64,000 nt of DNA from Ruegeria meonggei (GTDB lineage: Bacteria; Pseudomonadota; Alphaproteobacteria; Rhodobacterales; Rhodobacteraceae), in NCBI RefSeq assembly GCF_900172215.1, contig NZ_FWFP01000001.1:1-64000 (forward strand), written 5' to 3'. The notes beneath the pieces were generated by a model. The model was not told the origin of the DNA. It saw nothing but the letters and a program-made list of their open reading frames with translations, and did not search any database. Positions 29,105-38,614 of this stretch are shown here, one piece after another (the stretch's first letter is position 1; every line of letters starts with the position of its first letter). The translations under genes were made by a program, and so were the position numbers.

Positions 29105-29535
29105 GCCGACAGCTCTTCTTTGAAGACCTCGGTCATGACAGCCACCATAAAGGCCGTAGACAGACCAAACGACAACAGCCCGGTAACGGATGCAAATGCG
29201 CCAAAGATACGCAATTGCTCACCCAAAACTATGTCGCCGTAACCCAGTGTGGTGAAGGTCACCAATGAGAAATACAGCGCCGAGTTCCAATCGGGCAGCA
29301 CGTCCCCCAATACCCAGACGATGGCCCACAACCAGACCTGAAAAGTGTGGATGGTCACGATGAACACCAAGGAAATACAGATTGGCGCGGCAATCGTTAG
29401 GAACTTTTTGCTTTGTTCCAAACGCAGGGACATCACCCGGATCACCTGCGTGCACCATGTTAGAAATATGATCTCAATTATAAAGCAGATGCCCAGATAA
29501 ATACTGCCCCAAACAATCTGCTCAGTTAAGGTCAT
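29101..29535 (-). CDS. Two-pore-helix-type potassium channel family protein
   Basis: 144 residues. Membrane segments lie near residues 8-33, 46-72 and 112-135, with a pore loop ALYFSLVTFTTLGYGD holding the K+ selectivity signature TLGYGD. There is no RCK/TrkA-N regulatory domain, so it is a minimal ion channel. The gene is convergent with cardiolipin synthase, sharing the 4-base CTAG as both stop codons. Confidence 0.88.
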   Translation of the reverse strand: MTLTEQIVWGSIYLGICFIIEIIFLTWCTQVIRVMSLRLEQSKKFLTIAAPICISLVFIVTIHTFQVWLWAIVWVLGDVLPDWNSALYFSLVTFTTLGYGDIVLGEQLRIFGAFASVTGLLSFGLSTAFMVAVMTEVFKEELSA

Positions 29536-29700
29536 TAATTCTCATGTCCCGGTCTGCATTATTCGTCACACAATGGCGGTTTAGGCGAAACGGGACAACC
29601 CCACAGCAACAGCTGCGACGAATGGAAACGAATGTGCCTAGGCGCTGGACTCTGCCGCGCGGCGGCGCACATTGTTGCGAGCACAGTCCAAGGGTTTTGC

Positions 29701-30348
29701 ATGCTTCTCAACATCGACAAAGTCCAGAAATCTTATCCGGGCGGGCGCCCCGTTTTGCGGGATGTATCATTGACCCTTGATCAGGGTCAGACGCTAGCGC
29801 TGACCGGAGAAAGCGGCAGCGGCAAAAGCACCTTGCTAAACCTCGCTGCGGCGCTGGACAGTTTGGACGGGGGCGAGATCACGCTGGACGGCACCGCGTT
29901 GTCGCCGCTGGATGATCGCGGCAGAGCCACCTTGCGGCGGCAGAGCATTTCGTTGGTGTTCCAGCAATTCAACCTGATCCCATCGTTGACGGTTGCCCAG
30001 AACCTGTCCTTTCACGCTCGGCTGACCGGGCGCGAGGACACGGGCTGGACAGCCCATCTGGCAAACCGGCTGGGCCTGTCAGAGCTGCTGCCACGTTACC
30101 CCGAGAACCTGTCAGGCGGACAGCAACAGCGCGTTGCGATAGGCCGCGCTATGGCCGCCCAACCAAAACTGCTGCTGGCGGATGAACCAACGGGCAATCT
30201 GGACGAAACAGCCAGCGCGACGGTTCTGGATCTGATGTTGTCTCTGGTGGCCGACACCGGGGCAGCATTGCTGTTGGTGACCCATTCGCAAGATATCGCC
30301 GCACGGCTGGACCGGCACGCGCATCTGACCGGTGGTCGCATCGCATGA
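29701..30348 (+). CDS. ABC transporter ATP-binding protein (LolD/MacB-like)
   Basis: 215 residues. Walker A is GESGSGKST (36-44), the Q loop is FQQFNLIPSLTV, the signature LSGGQQQR starts at 137, and Walker B LLLADEPTGNLD at 157. This length and sequence are typical of the LolD/MacB type, which drives mechanotransmission or lipoprotein release rather than import. The start is the ATG at 29701; a longer reading lacks support. The permease gene begins 4 bases before its stop (ATGA). Confidence 0.92.
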   Translation: MLLNIDKVQKSYPGGRPVLRDVSLTLDQGQTLALTGESGSGKSTLLNLAAALDSLDGGEITLDGTALSPLDDRGRATLRRQSISLVFQQFNLIPSLTVAQNLSFHARLTGREDTGWTAHLANRLGLSELLPRYPENLSGGQQQRVAIGRAMAAQPKLLLADEPTGNLDETASATVLDLMLSLVADTGAALLLVTHSQDIAARLDRHAHLTGGRIA

Positions 30349-32759
30349 CCTGGGCTGTCACGCAGGCTCTGCTATCCCACTGGCGTCGGCACCGCCTGCA
30401 ATTGGCGACGCTGCTGATTGGGATTGCGTTGGCAACCGGGCTATGGTCGGCGGTTCAGGCCATCAATGCCGAGGCACGCGCCAGCTATCAACGCGCCTCA
30501 GACCAATTGGCGCTGGGCCGCTATGATGAGCTGCGCGATCCGTCCGGTCCGATCCCTCTTGCACGCTATGTCGCACTGCGCCGCGCAGGGTGGCAAGTTG
30601 CGGCAGTGCTGGAAGGGTCCTTGCAAGTCGGTGATCGCAGAGTGCAGGTGCTAGGCGTGGACATGGTCACCTACCCGGCCCTGCCCGCCGTCACGCAGGT
30701 GGAACAAAGCGACACGCCCCCCGATCCGGCCGATATGTTGACCGCACCTGGTCGCTTATTGGCTGCGCCCGATCTTGCGCAGACCCTTGGTGTACGTTCC
30801 GATTTTCCACCGATCTTGCCGTCTGATGCGTTGCCGTCCGATCTGATCCTGACAGATATCGGCGTGGCCGAAACTCTATTGAACCAACCGGGGCAAATCT
30901 CGCGCCTGATTGTGCTGCCAGATCAACCAATGGGCATCCCTCCGCTGTCAGAAATTGCGCCGGATCTGGAGCGCATCAATGCCTCAACCCGATTGGATAC
31001 GACGCAGCTGACCGACAGCTTTCACCTGAACCTGACCGCCTTTGGTCTACTGTCCTTTGCGGTTGGGTTGTTCATCGTTCACGGCACGGTTGGTCTGGCC
31101 TTTGCCCAGCGGCGCGGGATGATCCGAACCCTGCGCGCGTTGGGGGTGTCCATGCGACGTCTTGTGTGGATGATCACCGCGGAACTGACGCTGCTGGCCC
31201 TGATTGGCGGAGCGCTAGGGTTGATCCTGGGATTCTTTCTGGCCGGAGCGCTGTTGCCGGACGTCGCCGCAACACTGCGTGGTCTATACGGTGCGCCGGT
31301 TGATGGGCAGATGCGGTTGCAACCTGAATGGGTGGTGGCGGGGCTTGCGATAGCCCTGGCGGGAACGTTGCTGGCCAGCGGGCACGCCTTGCACAGACTG
31401 TCACGCATGCCCTTGCTGAGCGGTGCTGGCCTGCAGGCGTGGCGGGGTGCTGCGTCAGGCAGACGGGCGACAGCACTGATCGGTCTGGCGCTGATTGCAG
31501 GCGGGTTTGTCACGGCTTACGCGTTTGAAGGATTAGTCGCTGGATTTGCTATGGTGGCGGGTATCCTGACTGGTGCAGCCTTAGTCTTGCCCGCCCTTCT
31601 ATCCTTTGCGCTGTCGCTTCTTCAGCGTGGTGCACGAGGACCAGTGACGCAATGGGTTTGGGCCGATATGCGTGCGCAATTGCCTGGTCTTTCTCTGGCG
31701 CTGATGGCCCTGTTGTTGGCACTCGCGGCGAATATCGGTGTGGGAACCATGGTATCCAGTTTTCGGCTGACCTTCACCGGATGGCTGGATCAACGCCTGA
31801 CATCAGAGCTGTACGTGACGGCCGCCGACGACCAACAGGGGCAACAGATCGCACAATGGCTGGACCCGCAGGTGGATGCCGTGCTGCCAATCCGTAGCAT
31901 CGAACTGGCGCATTTGTCAGGTCCGCTGTTCCTGTATGGGATTGTCGATCACCAGAGCTATCGCCAGAACTGGCCGCTTATTGCGTCCTCTGACGAGGTA
32001 TGGGATCGCGTATTGGCAGGAGAAGCCGTACTGATCAACGAACAGCTTGCGCGCCGATCAAACTTGTGGCCCGGCGACGACCTGACCCTGAAACCTGACC
32101 AGACGCTGACCATTGCCGGAGTGTATTCGGATTACGGCAACCCCACCGGACAAGCCATCGTGTCCATGGCCCAACTGGACCGGATCGCGCCGGGTGCCGA
32201 CACCCGACGGTTCGGCATTCGCCTTGCACCAGAGCGCGCGACCGAGATGGCCCAGGCCCTGCGCGACCAGTTTGATCTGCCGCGCCAAGCAGTGGTCCAG
32301 CAGGCCTCGATGAAGGCGCAATCACTGGCGATTTTTGACAAGACCTTTGTGGTGACCTCTGCCCTGAACATTCTGACACTTGGGGTTGCAGGGTTCGCCA
32401 TTCTTACCAGCCTGCTGACCCTGTGGACCCAGCGCCTGCCGCAGATTGCGCCGGTCTGGGCGCTGGGACTGACGCGGGCGCAGCTTGCGCGGATTGAACT
32501 GTTGCGCAGTGTATTATTGGCTGCGTTGACCGCAGTTCTGGCCCTGCCCCTTGGGCTGGTTCTGGCCTGGGCTCTGCTGGCGGTAATCAATGTTCAGGCC
32601 TTTGGCTGGCGGTTGCCGATGTATCTGTTTCCCGAGGATTGGGCCTATCTGTTTGCCCTGACCCTGTTGGCCGCCTTTATCGCCGCCGCCCTCCCCGCGC
32701 TGCGATTGCTGTGCCTGCCGCCCGCTGACCTGCTGAAGGTGTTTGCCTATGAACGTTAA
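30345..32759 (+). CDS. FtsX-like ABC permease
   Basis: 804 residues. One N-terminal membrane segment (about 20-38), a large extracytoplasmic domain, then membrane groups near 230-350 and 380-470 and a second FtsX-type group at the C-terminus (FVVTSALNILTLGVAGFAILTSLLTLW to the end), the duplicated MacB/FtsX arrangement. With its ATPase it forms a type VII ABC transporter; such systems act on outer-membrane or periplasmic substrates. The final codons (TATGAACGTTAA) overlap the start of the AttH-like gene by 11 bases. Confidence 0.9.
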   Translation: MTWAVTQALLSHWRRHRLQLATLLIGIALATGLWSAVQAINAEARASYQRASDQLALGRYDELRDPSGPIPLARYVALRRAGWQVAAVLEGSLQVGDRRVQVLGVDMVTYPALPAVTQVEQSDTPPDPADMLTAPGRLLAAPDLAQTLGVRSDFPPILPSDALPSDLILTDIGVAETLLNQPGQISRLIVLPDQPMGIPPLSEIAPDLERINASTRLDTTQLTDSFHLNLTAFGLLSFAVGLFIVHGTVGLAFAQRRGMIRTLRALGVSMRRLVWMITAELTLLALIGGALGLILGFFLAGALLPDVAATLRGLYGAPVDGQMRLQPEWVVAGLAIALAGTLLASGHALHRLSRMPLLSGAGLQAWRGAASGRRATALIGLALIAGGFVTAYAFEGLVAGFAMVAGILTGAALVLPALLSFALSLLQRGARGPVTQWVWADMRAQLPGLSLALMALLLALAANIGVGTMVSSFRLTFTGWLDQRLTSELYVTAADDQQGQQIAQWLDPQVDAVLPIRSIELAHLSGPLFLYGIVDHQSYRQNWPLIASSDEVWDRVLAGEAVLINEQLARRSNLWPGDDLTLKPDQTLTIAGVYSDYGNPTGQAIVSMAQLDRIAPGADTRRFGIRLAPERATEMAQALRDQFDLPRQAVVQQASMKAQSLAIFDKTFVVTSALNILTLGVAGFAILTSLLTLWTQRLPQIAPVWALGLTRAQLARIELLRSVLLAALTAVLALPLGLVLAWALLAVINVQAFGWRLPMYLFPEDWAYLFALTLLAAFIAAALPALRLLCLPPADLLKVFAYER

Positions 32760-33789
32760 AGCCTTGCTTTTTGGTCTGCTCTTTCTGCTGCCCGCCCCGA
32801 TGTGGGCGCAGGGTTATGCGGGTCTGGGTGGCTCGGCGGACGGGTTTGATATTCCAAAACAGGGCTATCAATTCCAGTTTCCGCGCGACCACGGCCCACA
32901 TCCGAGTTTCCGGATTGAGTGGTGGTACCTGACCGCGAACCTGATCGGAGAGGACGGGCGCGACTACGGCGTTCAGTGGACCCTTTTTCGGTCTGCCCTG
33001 AAACCCACCCAGACAGACGGTTGGCAGAGCCCGCAATTGTGGATGGGACACGCGGCAGTGACGACACCAGACGCGCATTACCTGGCAGAGCGTCTGTCGC
33101 GGGGCGGAATCGGTCAGGCCGGCGTAACAGCCGCCCCCTATGAGGCCTGGATTGACGAATGGCATATGCGCGGCCCCGATCCGGACACGCTAACCCTGAC
33201 CGCAAGCGGGGAAGAGTTCCACTATGATCTGTCCCTCACGGCGCTGGGGCCTTTGGTGTTTCACGGGGACGCCGGGTATTCCGTCAAGTCGGCGGACGGA
33301 CAAGCCAGCCATTACTACTCACAGCCCTTTTATGATGTTGAAGGCGTGTTGTATCTTCCTGATGGCGACGTTGCAGTAACTGGTCAGGGATGGCTGGACC
33401 GGGAATGGTCCTCGCAACCTTTGGCCGAGGATCAAAGCGGGTGGGACTGGTTCTCTCTCAGCTTCGATGATGGCGACAAGCTGATGGCGTTTCGTCTGCG
33501 CGGAGGGCGCGGAGATTTCACCGCCGCCACCTGGATCAGCGCTGATGGCACCGCAACACCACTGCCTGATGGGTCAGCGTCCTTCATCCCGCTGGAAACC
33601 GCGCGCGTAGAAGGCCGCGATGTCCCTGTTACGTGGCAGGTTACCCTGCCCGACTATGATCTGGACGTCGAAGTCACAGCTCTGACCCCCAAGGCCTGGA
33701 TGGCCACACGGTTTGAGTATTGGGAAGGCCCCGTCAAAGTATCCGGCAACCGGTCCGGCCGCGGATACCTTGAGATGACGGGGTATTAG
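32749..33789 (+). CDS. AttH/CrtC-like lipocalin-domain protein, exported
   Basis: 346 residues with a signal peptide (MNVKALLFGLLFLLPAPMWA-Q). It matches the AttH/carotenoid hydratase-like lipocalin family: RIEWWYLTANL, DEWHMRG and WLDREWSSQPL are the conserved strand motifs. The ATG at 32749 is inside the end of the permease gene. Gene order ATPase-permease-AttH is the known att-type operon, in which the lipocalin-like protein is thought to bind a hydrophobic ligand handled by the transporter. It is not a carotenoid enzyme by context: no crt genes are near. Confidence 0.85.
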   Translation: MNVKALLFGLLFLLPAPMWAQGYAGLGGSADGFDIPKQGYQFQFPRDHGPHPSFRIEWWYLTANLIGEDGRDYGVQWTLFRSALKPTQTDGWQSPQLWMGHAAVTTPDAHYLAERLSRGGIGQAGVTAAPYEAWIDEWHMRGPDPDTLTLTASGEEFHYDLSLTALGPLVFHGDAGYSVKSADGQASHYYSQPFYDVEGVLYLPDGDVAVTGQGWLDREWSSQPLAEDQSGWDWFSLSFDDGDKLMAFRLRGGRGDFTAATWISADGTATPLPDGSASFIPLETARVEGRDVPVTWQVTLPDYDLDVEVTALTPKAWMATRFEYWEGPVKVSGNRSGRGYLEMTGY

Positions 33790-33790
33790 A

Positions 33791-34222
33791 TCAGCGCACG
33801 ACGTAGACCGAAGCTGTAGAGTGCCGCACAACCCGCGCGGCGTTTGGCCCCAGAAGATAGTCTTTGAGGTCCGGCTTGTGCGCACCTATCACAATCAGAT
33901 CGCTGCCGGCGCCTTCGGCTGTCTTCAGAATTTCCTGATAGGCAGTCCCGGTGGCGACCACATGGCGGATGTTTTCGTTCCGCTCTGCACCCAGGGTTGA
34001 GACGCACATCTCGGTCAATTTATCACTCGCCTCTGCCAGGGCTTTTTCGTGGAAATCCTGTTGGAAAAAGCCGGAAACCCAGCTTTCCCCAAAATCCGGC
34101 AGAACCGTTACCACATCCAATTGCGCACCGCCCTGATCGGCCAATGCAGCAGCTGTTTTCAGGACATTTACGTCCAAATCACCGTTGCTGATATCGACGG
34201 CACAAAGAACTGAGTTTGTCAT
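33791..34222 (-). CDS. Universal stress protein (UspA/TeaD-like)
   Basis: 143 residues of the Usp fold, beginning MTNSVLCAVDISNGDLD. The ATP-binding signature G-2X-G-9X-G(S/T) is present in modified form near IVIGAHKPDLKDYLLGPNAARVVRHS. Its ATG overlaps the stop of the TRAP permease gene (ATGA), so it is coupled to the transporter; such TRAP-associated Usp proteins (TeaD in Halomonas) bind ATP and reduce transport. Its stop is 1 base from that of the convergent AttH-like gene. Confidence 0.9.
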   Translation of the reverse strand: MTNSVLCAVDISNGDLDVNVLKTAAALADQGGAQLDVVTVLPDFGESWVSGFFQQDFHEKALAEASDKLTEMCVSTLGAERNENIRHVVATGTAYQEILKTAEGAGSDLIVIGAHKPDLKDYLLGPNAARVVRHSTASVYVVR

Positions 34223-36828
34223 GCGGGCACCTCTTGTCTGGCGGCACGGCCACGTTGAAGGAAAGCGATCAACCCCAGCAGGATAAACGCCGGTATAAAG
34301 ATCAGCTGTTTCGGAGGTTGGCTGGACGGTAGGTTGACCGAGGTCAGACGCACCGCGTCATCGCCGTAATAGTCAAACATGTCCAGCTCATCCGCGACCG
34401 GAGTGCCAAACAGCGGCTCTTCCAGCTTGATCAAGCCATCTTCGGGCACAAGCAGTAGACCCATGGCATCGACCCGCGCCTCGCCGCCGTCCTCATCGCC
34501 GACAGTCACGACGACGGTCGTGTCCGTCATCTCAAGCGTGTCGAAATCGGGACCGCTGACGACCATGCGCACCTCAGTCCCCGGAGGCGTCTGGCCAATG
34601 GTTTCAACAAAGGCAGCGGGCTCAACTGCGGCATAGGGCGGTGAGATGCGGTCCATGAAATAGTCTGGTCGGAACAGCGCAAAGGCCACAAAGATCAGGG
34701 CAAAGCTCTCATAGATGCGGCTATGGGTCAGGAAGTAACCCATCGTTCCTGCTGTGAAGACAAGGATGGCTATGGTCGCCGATATGGCCACGATTATCCC
34801 TTCAACCCACGTGACATCGATCAACAGCAAGTCGGTATTGAAGATGAATACAAACGGCAGCGCCACGGTCCGAAGACTGTAGAAAAAGGCGATAAAGCCA
34901 GTTTTTATTGCATCCCCACCCGACACGGCGGCGGCAGCAAAACTTGCCAGACCCACGGGCGGCGTCACGTCTGCCATTATGCCAAAGTAGAAGACGAACA
35001 AGTGTACCGCGATCAGCGGCACGATCAGACCGCTTTGCGCGCCCAGTTCAACAACCACCCCGGCCATCAGCGAGCTGACAACAATGTAGTTCGCTGTTGT
35101 CGGCAGCCCCATACCCAGGATCAGGCTGAGGATACCCACCATGACCAGCATCAGGATCAAATTGCCGCCCGACAGGAACTCAACCAAGTCAGCCATGACC
35201 TGACCCACACCGGTCAAAGTCACGGTGCCAACGATCACGCCCGCAGTGGCCGTGGCCAACGCGATACCGATCATGTTGCGCGCGCCGTCGATCAGGCCTT
35301 GCCACAGGTCGGCCACGCCATCGATGAAGGTGTTATAAACATTGCTCTGACCTCTGAAGATCGCCTTAAGCGGCTTCTGCGTCAGCAGGATTACAAACAG
35401 TAACGACGTGGCCCAGAAAGCTGACAGGCCCGGCGATTTCTGTTCGATCATCAGGAAATAGACCAGAACGATGATCGGCAAAAGGTAATGCAGACCAGCT
35501 TTGTAGATGTCGGCGATGACCGGCAGCGTGACTTCCTTGGCGTTCGGATCATCCGGCTCCAGATCCGGTACCTGTGCGGCCAGAAACAGCAGCGCCATGT
35601 AAAGCGCGCAGACGATCAGGCTTAGCACCAGACCAGCAGCAGAAGGCACCCAGCTGGTGACAACATCCACCGGGAACTGAGAACCATAGCAAAGGCCCGC
35701 AAAAACCAGGAAGAAGGACAGCATCCCAACGACGGTGCGCGCCAGTTTTACGTCGCGATCGCCCAGTGTCGGCATGTTCCGCTTTACGGCTTCCAGATGC
35801 ACGATATAGACCAGCGCGATATACGAGATCGCGGCAGGCAGGAAGGCGTGGGTGATCACCTCGACATACGAAATGCCGACATATTCCACCATCAGGAAAG
35901 CCGCAGCCCCCATGACCGGCGGCATGATCTGACCGTTGACCGACGAGGCTACCTCGACCGAGCCTGCCTGCTCACTGGAAAAGCCCACCCGCTTCATCAG
36001 CGGAATGGTGAACGTGCCTGTGGTGACAACGTTGGCGATGGACGAACCCGAGATCAGACCGGTTGCAGCCGAGCCGACAACTGCCGCTTTGGCGGGGCCG
36101 CCGCGCAGGTGTCCAAGCGCGCCAAACGCCATCTTGATAAAGTAGTTCCCGGCCCCGGCCTTATCCAGCAATGCGCCAAACAGGACGAACAGGAAAACGA
36201 ATTTGGTCGAAACGCCCAATGCGATGCCGAACACACCCTCAGATGTGATCCACATATGGCTCATCGCCTTTTTCAGGCTAGCGCCCTTCCAGCGGATTAC
36301 CTCGGGCACCCATTCAGAGGACCCGAAGAACACGTAGGCCAAGAAGATCGTCGCGATGATCGCCATCGCCGGACCAAGCGCACGGCGCGCCGCCTCGAAC
36401 AGCAGGATCAAGCCACCTAGGGCGATCCACTTGTCCGTATCGTCGGCAAGGCCGCCAGCATCGACGATCTTGTCATAGAAGAAATAGCCATAAAGCGCGA
36501 CAAACGCGCCCAGAATTCCCATGATCCAATCCTGGACAGGAATATAATTCCGCGGGCTGGACTTCAGCGCCGGATAGGCCGCAAAGGCCAGAAACATCGC
36601 AAAGGCCAGATGGAACTGGCGCGAGTTGTTCACCACGCTGCCGGGCAAAACATAGTTGGAAATAGGTGAGGCCAGAACCACCTGAAAGATGGACCAGATT
36701 GCCGCGACGATCGCCAGGAAGATCCCGACATTGCCAACTGGATTGCGTCCACCCGCGTCGGACGAGGCTACAAGGTCCTGTAGCTCTTCTTCGGATAGCG
36801 GACGATTGGATTGTGTGTCGGAACTCAT
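34219..36828 (-). CDS. TRAP transporter permease, fused small and large subunits
   Basis: 869 residues. It combines the 4-TM DctQ-like part (N-terminus, residues about 30-190) with the 12-TM DctM-like part, the fused form used by TAXI-type TRAP systems. The signature region includes GLISGSSIANVVTTGTFTIPLMKRVGFSSEQAGSVEVASSVNGQIMPPVMGAAAFL. Residues 740-850 form an unusual soluble-looking C-terminal extension before a last membrane segment. The start is the ATG at 36828 with GGGGAG 8 bases upstream. It lies between the TAXI binding protein and the UspA gene. The substrate is unknown. Confidence 0.92.
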   Translation of the reverse strand: MSSDTQSNRPLSEEELQDLVASSDAGGRNPVGNVGIFLAIVAAIWSIFQVVLASPISNYVLPGSVVNNSRQFHLAFAMFLAFAAYPALKSSPRNYIPVQDWIMGILGAFVALYGYFFYDKIVDAGGLADDTDKWIALGGLILLFEAARRALGPAMAIIATIFLAYVFFGSSEWVPEVIRWKGASLKKAMSHMWITSEGVFGIALGVSTKFVFLFVLFGALLDKAGAGNYFIKMAFGALGHLRGGPAKAAVVGSAATGLISGSSIANVVTTGTFTIPLMKRVGFSSEQAGSVEVASSVNGQIMPPVMGAAAFLMVEYVGISYVEVITHAFLPAAISYIALVYIVHLEAVKRNMPTLGDRDVKLARTVVGMLSFFLVFAGLCYGSQFPVDVVTSWVPSAAGLVLSLIVCALYMALLFLAAQVPDLEPDDPNAKEVTLPVIADIYKAGLHYLLPIIVLVYFLMIEQKSPGLSAFWATSLLFVILLTQKPLKAIFRGQSNVYNTFIDGVADLWQGLIDGARNMIGIALATATAGVIVGTVTLTGVGQVMADLVEFLSGGNLILMLVMVGILSLILGMGLPTTANYIVVSSLMAGVVVELGAQSGLIVPLIAVHLFVFYFGIMADVTPPVGLASFAAAAVSGGDAIKTGFIAFFYSLRTVALPFVFIFNTDLLLIDVTWVEGIIVAISATIAILVFTAGTMGYFLTHSRIYESFALIFVAFALFRPDYFMDRISPPYAAVEPAAFVETIGQTPPGTEVRMVVSGPDFDTLEMTDTTVVVTVGDEDGGEARVDAMGLLLVPEDGLIKLEEPLFGTPVADELDMFDYYGDDAVRLTSVNLPSSQPPKQLIFIPAFILLGLIAFLQRGRAARQEVPA

Positions 36829-36891
36829 AAAATGTCTCCCCGTCGCGGCCATTTTTGGCCTTCTAATTCACCTGTTTGATACAGGCGTTGT

Positions 36892-36915
36892 GCAGGGCGC
36901 CCATAGGCACCCTGC
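36892..36915 (-). terminator. Intercistronic hairpin after the TAXI gene
   Basis: GCAGGGTGCC-tatg-GGCGCCCTGC, 10 bp with one G-U, between the binding-protein and permease genes. No T run. It should reduce read-through or protect the 3' end of the binding-protein mRNA, giving more binding protein than permease. Confidence 0.65.
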
Positions 36916-36927
36916 GTCAGGTCTGAA

Positions 36928-37896
36928 TTACTGAATCCAGCCTTTTTCTTTATAGTACTTCTCGGCGCCCGGATGCAGCGGAGCCGACAGGCCGTCTGCG
37001 ATCATTTCTTCGGGCTTGAGATTGGCAAAAGCCGGGTGCAGCTTTTTGAAATCATCGAAGTTTTCAAAGACCGAGCTGACAACCGCGTAAACCGCGTCAT
37101 CCGACACGTCTGCCGACGTCACGAAGGTTGCACCAACACCAAAGGTCGCGGTGTCGCCGTCCGAGCCGCGATACATGCCACCGGGAATGGTCGCAGTGCG
37201 GTAGAACGAATTGTCGTCAACCAGCTTGCTAACCGCATCGCCGCTGACGTTGACCAGAACCGAGTCGCAAGCCGTGGTCGCTTCTTGAATCGAACCCGAG
37301 GGGTGGCCCACGGTATAGACCATTGCGTCGATCTGGTTGTCGCACAGAGCAGCCGACTGTTCAGCCGCCTTCAGTTCGGTCGCCAGTTCGAAATCATCGG
37401 TGGTCCAACCCATTTCGCCCAGCAGAACTTCCATGGTGCCGCGTTGACCGGAACCGGGGTTGCCGATGTTGACGCGCTTACCCTTCATGTCTTCGAAATT
37501 GGTGATGCCGGAATCGGCACGTGCAACAACGGTGAACGGCTCGGGGTGCACCGAAAAGACCGCGCGCAGGTTTTCGAACGGACCCGCTTCTTCGAATTTT
37601 GAGCTGCCGTTATAGGCATGGTACTGCCAGTCGGACTGCGCAACGCCAAACTCCAGCTCGCCTTCGCGAATGGTGTTGATGTTGTAAACCGAACCGCCAG
37701 TCGATTCGACCGAGCACCGCACGCCATGTTCTTTGCGGCCTTTGTTCACCAGACGGCAAATCGCGCCGCCCGTTGGGTAATAAACCCCGGTCACACCCCC
37801 AGTGCCGATGGTAATAAATTCTTCTGCATAAGCGGCCGGAGCCATGAGGGCGGCGGTGACCACCGCGCCGAGGCTGAGCTTGCTGCTGTTTTTCAT
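36928..37896 (-). CDS. TAXI-family TRAP transporter solute-binding protein
   Basis: 322 residues with a signal peptide ending [30 protein letters not shown] is the family's N-terminal signature, and [30 protein letters not shown] its ligand-site loop. It captures a substrate in the periplasm for the fused permease downstream. The ligand cannot be predicted. It is the first gene of the three-gene operon with the permease and UspA; GGGAG precedes the ATG. Confidence 0.93.
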   Translation of the reverse strand: MKNSSKLSLGAVVTAALMAPAAYAEEFITIGTGGVTGVYYPTGGAICRLVNKGRKEHGVRCSVESTGGSVYNINTIREGELEFGVAQSDWQYHAYNGSSKFEEAGPFENLRAVFSVHPEPFTVVARADSGITNFEDMKGKRVNIGNPGSGQRGTMEVLLGEMGWTTDDFELATELKAAEQSAALCDNQIDAMVYTVGHPSGSIQEATTACDSVLVNVSGDAVSKLVDDNSFYRTATIPGGMYRGSDGDTATFGVGATFVTSADVSDDAVYAVVSSVFENFDDFKKLHPAFANLKPEEMIADGLSAPLHPGAEKYYKEKGWIQ

Positions 37897-38332
37897 TTTT
37901 GAGAACTCCCAATTCTTATGGTGGATGGGAGATTTGTCGGCACCCCCTCCTGGGGCCCCGCCGATACATCAAGCGCGCACGCCTTGCTAAAGGTGCAAGC
38001 GCTTGAAATTCCAAAATCTCCCAACACCTTCGACGTTTCATTCAGATACTGCACTTGTCAAGCCCCGTGCCTTGATCCAGTGCCCAAAGCTGCATATCTG
38101 ACGGCAATCGAAGAAGTTTCCCCGTCAGCTTCACAGCTTCTCAGTTGGGTCGTAGCCCCTCGATTCCGGCCCAGAACCGCATGGTATGTCAGCCTCTGCA
38201 GGTCGGACTCTCAAGGAGCCTGAACGCAACTGCGGCGAAAACCGCCTGACTGACGGGGAACAAGGGAAAAAGTGAATCTCATGGCTAGGACGGCATGAAT
38301 TCCCGGAATGTGGGAAATCGAGCAAACAAGAA
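37897..38332. other. Upstream region of the TRAP operon, no gene seen
   Basis: I find no supported gene in this region. Near the TAXI start there is an inverted repeat TCGGC...GCCGA (37937-37964) enclosing CCCC/GGGG, which could be part of the leader or an operator. The rest lacks clear motifs; short open frames here have no ribosome binding site or family resemblance. Confidence 0.5.
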
Positions 38333-38377
38333 TCCAGAAAAGAAAAAACAGAGAGCAGGTTCCCCTAACTCTCTGTT
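38333..38377 (-). terminator. Terminator of tRNA-Leu
   Basis: On the minus strand AACAGAGAG and CTCTCTGTT (9 bp, 38347-38355 with 38369-38377) close a 13-base loop, followed by TTTTCTTTTCT. It begins 8 bases after the tRNA's CCA. Confidence 0.8.
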
Positions 38378-38384
38378 TTTACTT

Positions 38385-38470
38385 TGGTACCCAAGGCCGG
38401 ACTCGAACCGGCACGTCCGTTAGGACGGGGGATTTTGAATCCCCTGCGTCTACCATTCCGCCACTTGGGC
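38385..38470 (-). tRNA. tRNA-Leu (anticodon CAA)
   Basis: 86 bases including CCA, with a class II variable arm (CGTCCTAACGGACG). The acceptor stem is GCCCAAG/CTTGGGT (one G-U), the anticodon loop is TTCAAAA (anticodon CAA, reading TTG), and the T arm is GCCGGTTCGAGTCCGGC. Confidence 0.96.
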
Positions 38471-38614
38471 CTCGAACATTGAATTAGCGTTCATAACCGG
38501 GAAGGTCCAGAGGCAAAAAACACCTCAAATCCAGTTTGTTTTCCGGCGGCGGTTGACGCTTTGATGGCTGCATGGTTTGGCTAGCATCCGATGAGTATGG
38601 GATTTTAACACCTT

